A DNA stretch of 9,284 nucleotides from Erwinia sp. (GTDB lineage Bacteria > Pseudomonadota > Gammaproteobacteria > Enterobacterales > Enterobacteriaceae), in the NCBI GenBank assembly GCA_003512805.1, contig DOOK01000413.1:1-9284 (forward strand). Direction: 5' to 3'. Positions 7,184 through 9,284 of the stretch are shown here, piece by piece; position 1 is the first letter of the stretch, and every line of letters starts with the position of its first letter. Under the pieces are notes generated by a model. The model was not told the DNA's origin, made no database searches, and saw only the letters and a list, made by a program, of their open reading frames with translations. Position numbers and translations under genes: made by a program.

Positions 7184-7769
7184 TAGCGAAAAAGGCCGGT
7201 ATAGTGGTCGCGTCAAAAACGGGGACGCTCTGAATGCCCAGCGCCTGCGCCGCGTCGATATTTTCCTGATTATCGTCAAAGAAAATAGCCTGGTCGGCGG
7301 GGAATCCCTCTTCGCTAAGTACCTGCTGATAGATGCGTGCTTCCGGCTTACGCATCCCCATTTCCTGCGAAAGATAGAGCTTGTCCGCCGCGCTTTGCAC
7401 CTCAGGGTATTGCGATGGCCAGAAACGCTGATGCAGCCGGTTGGTATTGGATAAAATCACCACCCGATCGCCGCGCGCGCGCAGCTGGTTCATAATACGA
7501 AGCGTATCCGCCCTGACGTCTACAAATACAGCCTGCCAGCCTGCGGTGAATTGTTCGAAGCTCAGCGCCAGCCCCAGCTGCGCACAAAGCTGTTCGGCAA
7601 AGTCTTCGTCGCTGATTTCTCCCCGTTCATGACGATGAAAGTTTTCGTCCATCGTAAAGCGGCTTTGCAGCGTGGCCAGCGGCACGCGTCCCAGATCGCT
7701 CCAAACGCCCAAAACCCGGTTGAAATCAATATCAACAATGACGTTACCTAAATCAAAGATATACAGCAT
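7170..7769 (-). CDS. yihX: HAD-superfamily alpha-D-glucose-1-phosphate phosphatase YihX
   Basis: The 199-residue cytosolic hydrolase has the same length as E. coli YihX. HAD motifs are in order: motif [10 protein letters not shown] with nucleophile D6, motif II SNTN at 107-110, motif III lysine in [10 protein letters not shown] (K141), and motif IV acidic residues FFDDN (D165, D166). A glycine (G8) stands where many HAD enzymes have the second aspartate of motif I; this is also so in E. coli YihX as I recall it. The E. coli enzyme dephosphorylates glucose-1-phosphate, linked to glycogen turnover. In-frame ATGs at 7802, 7781 and 7775 exist, but 7769 has GGAG seven bases upstream and matches the E. 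coli N-terminus. It is the first gene of the overlapping cluster yihX-yihY-dtd-fabY. Confidence 0.95.
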   Translation of the reverse strand: MLYIFDLGNVIVDIDFNRVLGVWSDLGRVPLATLQSRFTMDENFHRHERGEISDEDFAEQLCAQLGLALSFEQFTAGWQAVFVDVRADTLRIMNQLRARGDRVVILSNTNRLHQRFWPSQYPEVQSAADKLYLSQEMGMRKPEARIYQQVLSEEGFPADQAIFFDDNQENIDAAQALGIQSVPVFDATTIPAFFANAAD

Positions 7770-7800
7770 AGCCATCTCCATTTGTTCCGGTAGGGTATTC

Positions 7801-7829
7801 ACTCTAGCGGTAAAAAGAGAAGCTGAACA
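7801..7829 (-). promoter_or_regulatory. Weak candidate promoter for the yihX-yihY-dtd-fabY operon
   Basis: On the minus strand TGTTCA (7829-7824, three of six) and TAGAGT (7806-7801, four of six) are 17 bases apart, upstream of yihX and downstream of the typA terminator. The hexamers are poor. A promoter is expected somewhere in 7770-7869 because the typA terminator separates this operon from typA, but this exact site is only the best candidate I see. Confidence 0.25.
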
Positions 7830-7869
7830 GTGCGGGATTTTGAAATCTGGAAGGAAGGTTCTGGCGACG

Positions 7870-7902
7870 AAAAAAAACAGGGCCGGAAAGCTCCGGCCCT
7901 GT
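7870..7902 (-). terminator. Intrinsic terminator of typA
   Basis: On the minus strand a perfect 11-base-pair GC-rich stem (7902-7892 with 7887-7877, tetraloop GCTT) is followed by a run of eight T (7877-7870). It lies 22 bases beyond the typA stop codon. This is a strong, canonical rho-independent terminator that ends typA transcription before yihX. Confidence 0.95.
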
Positions 7903-7924
7903 ATTACAGCTTACAAAAAAGCGA

Positions 7925-9284
7925 TTAGCCTTCTTTGCCGCCGCGTGATGCGCGTTTACGATCGTTTTCAGTCAGGTGACGTTTACGGATACGTACGGAC
8001 TGCGGGGTCACTTCCACCAGCTCGTCGTCATCGATAAATTCAATCGCCTGCTCCAGCGTCATCTTGATAGCAGGTACCAGCGTAGTCGCTTCATCCGTAC
8101 CAGAAGCACGCATGTTAGTCAGCTTCTTACCGGTCAGACAGTTAACCGTCAGGTCGTTAGAACGGCTATGAATACCGATAACCTGGCCTTCATAGACTTC
8201 TGCACCGTGACCCAGGAACAGCTTGCCGCGATCCTGCAGGCTGTACAGGGCGAAAGCTACTGCTTTACCCTGGCCGTTAGAGATCAGCACGCCGTTCTGA
8301 CGCTGGCCAACTTCGCCCGGACGGATATCGTCGTAGTGGCTGAAGGTGGAGTACAGCAGGCCGGTACCGGAAGTCATGGTCATGAATTCGTTACGGAAAC
8401 CGATCAGGCCACGGCTTGGGATCACGTAGTCAAGACGCACGCGACCTTTACCATCCGGATCCATGTTTTTCATGTCCGCTTTACGTTCGCCCATCGCCTG
8501 CATCACAGAGCCCTGATGCTGCTCTTCGATATCCAGGGTGACGTTCTCGAACGGCTCCTGCTTACGACCGTCAACTTCGCGGAAGATAACTTTTGGACGG
8601 GATACCGCCAGCTCAAAGCCTTCACGACGCATGTTTTCGATCAGAACGGACAGGTGCAGTTCACCACGGCCGGAAACGCGGAAAGCATCGGCGTCTTCAG
8701 TCTCTTCCACGCGCAGCGCAACGTTGTGCACCAGCTCTTTACGCAGACGATCCAGGATCTGACGAGAAGTAACGAACTTACCTTCTTTACCGCAGAACGG
8801 TGAGGTGTTGACGTTAAAGAACATGGTAACGGTTGGCTCATCAACGCTCAGCGCAGGCAGCGCTTCCACATTCTGTGGGTCACAGATAGTGTCGGAGATG
8901 TTCAGCTCGCCCAGACCGGTGATAGCGATGATGTCGCCCGCTTCCGCTTCGGTCGCGTCGATACGCTCCAGGCCCAGGTGAGTCAGGACTTTACCCACTT
9001 TACCGTTACGGGTTTTGCCTTCGCTGTCAACGATAGTAACCTGCTGGTTCGGCTTCACTTTACCGCGCTTGATGCGGCCGATGCCGATGACGCCAACATA
9101 GTTGTTGTAGTCCAGCTGGGAAATCTGCATCTGGAACGGCGCTTCCATCTCTACCTGTGGCGGAGAAACGTGCTGCACGATAGCTTCATACAGCGGGGTC
9201 ATATCTTCGGCCATGTCGGAGTGGTCAAGACCAGCAATACCGTTCAGAGCGGAAGCATAGATAACCGGGAAGTCCAGCTGTTCG
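7925..9284 (-). CDS. typA: Ribosome-associated GTPase TypA/BipA, 5' end cut by window edge
   Basis: The minus strand is open from the right edge to the stop at 7925 and gives 452 residues in one frame; the ATG at 9214 is internal, not the start. E. coli BipA has 607 residues, so roughly the first 155 (most of the GTPase domain with G1-G4) are outside the window. Visible are the G5 region ASALNG, the beta-barrel domain II ([22 protein letters not shown]), the EF-G-like domains III and V (for example [19 protein letters not shown] and PSRGLIGFR), and the unique BipA C-terminal domain with [20 protein letters not shown] and the basic [12 protein letters not shown] end. BipA is a translational GTPase that acts on the ribosome and aids 50S assembly and growth at low temperature or under stress. 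The visible part is intact, and the identity is essentially certain. Confidence 0.97.
   Translation of the reverse strand, partial: EQLDFPVIYASALNGIAGLDHSDMAEDMTPLYEAIVQHVSPPQVEMEAPFQMQISQLDYNNYVGVIGIGRIKRGKVKPNQQVTIVDSEGKTRNGKVGKVLTHLGLERIDATEAEAGDIIAITGLGELNISDTICDPQNVEALPALSVDEPTVTMFFNVNTSPFCGKEGKFVTSRQILDRLRKELVHNVALRVEETEDADAFRVSGRGELHLSVLIENMRREGFELAVSRPKVIFREVDGRKQEPFENVTLDIEEQHQGSVMQAMGERKADMKNMDPDGKGRVRLDYVIPSRGLIGFRNEFMTMTSGTGLLYSTFSHYDDIRPGEVGQRQNGVLISNGQGKAVAFALYSLQDRGKLFLGHGAEVYEGQVIGIHSRSNDLTVNCLTGKKLTNMRASGTDEATTLVPAIKMTLEQAIEFIDDDELVEVTPQSVRIRKRHLTENDRKRASRGGKEG

Noticed and set aside
7184..7279. YihY start at 7279
   Set aside because: The 32 extra codons are the yihX 3' end in another frame, basic and unlike family N-termini.
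7976..8803. 275-codon open frame on the plus strand opposite typA
   Set aside because: It lies wholly antisense to typA, a strongly conserved gene with biased codon use that tends to leave the opposite strand open. It resembles no family I know and has no convincing ribosome binding site.
9212..9214. ATG at 9214 as the typA start
   Set aside because: The frame stays open to the right edge and the 23 preceding residues match BipA (including the ASALNG motif), so this ATG is internal.

Overview
The window is ordinary chromosomal DNA from a member of the Enterobacterales. Eight genes can be read, and seven of them closely match E. coli K-12 proteins as I remember them: XanP, YicH, RluF, FabY/YiiD, Dtd, YihY, YihX and TypA/BipA make up the recognisable set, with a short-chain dehydrogenase-like gene as the one less familiar member. 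No phage, insertion sequence, CRISPR array, tRNA or rRNA gene is visible. Gene order suggests a relative of Erwinia or Pantoea rather than E. coli itself, because xanP-yicH, rluF and the yihX-fabY block are neighbours here but, from memory, lie at separate places in E. coli. The species cannot be fixed from this sequence.

Left part (1-2135): a truncated NAD(P)-binding oxidoreductase gene points left, and the xanthine permease gene xanP points right. They share a 159-base divergent gap that holds a good match to a PurR operator overlapping the proposed xanP promoter. Middle part (2136-4901): yicH, an AsmA-family membrane-anchored protein, and rluF, a 23S rRNA/tRNA pseudouridine synthase, both point right. 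A long imperfect hairpin with a T tract between them looks like the yicH terminator, and its right arm also carries the likely -10 box of rluF.

Right part (4898-9284), all on the minus strand: typA comes first in transcription order (its 5' end is outside the window) and ends at a textbook intrinsic terminator. Then follows a tight cluster yihX-yihY-dtd-fabY in which every consecutive pair overlaps. This looks like one translationally coupled operon that combines a sugar-phosphate phosphatase, a polytopic membrane protein, a D-aminoacyl-tRNA deacylase and a fatty-acid initiation enzyme. fabY and rluF meet tail to tail and share a TTAA that supplies both stop codons.

I found no previously undescribed system. 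The best leads are regulatory or architectural: the PurR site, the terminator/promoter overlap before rluF, the C-terminal extension of YihY into dtd, and the local gene order.
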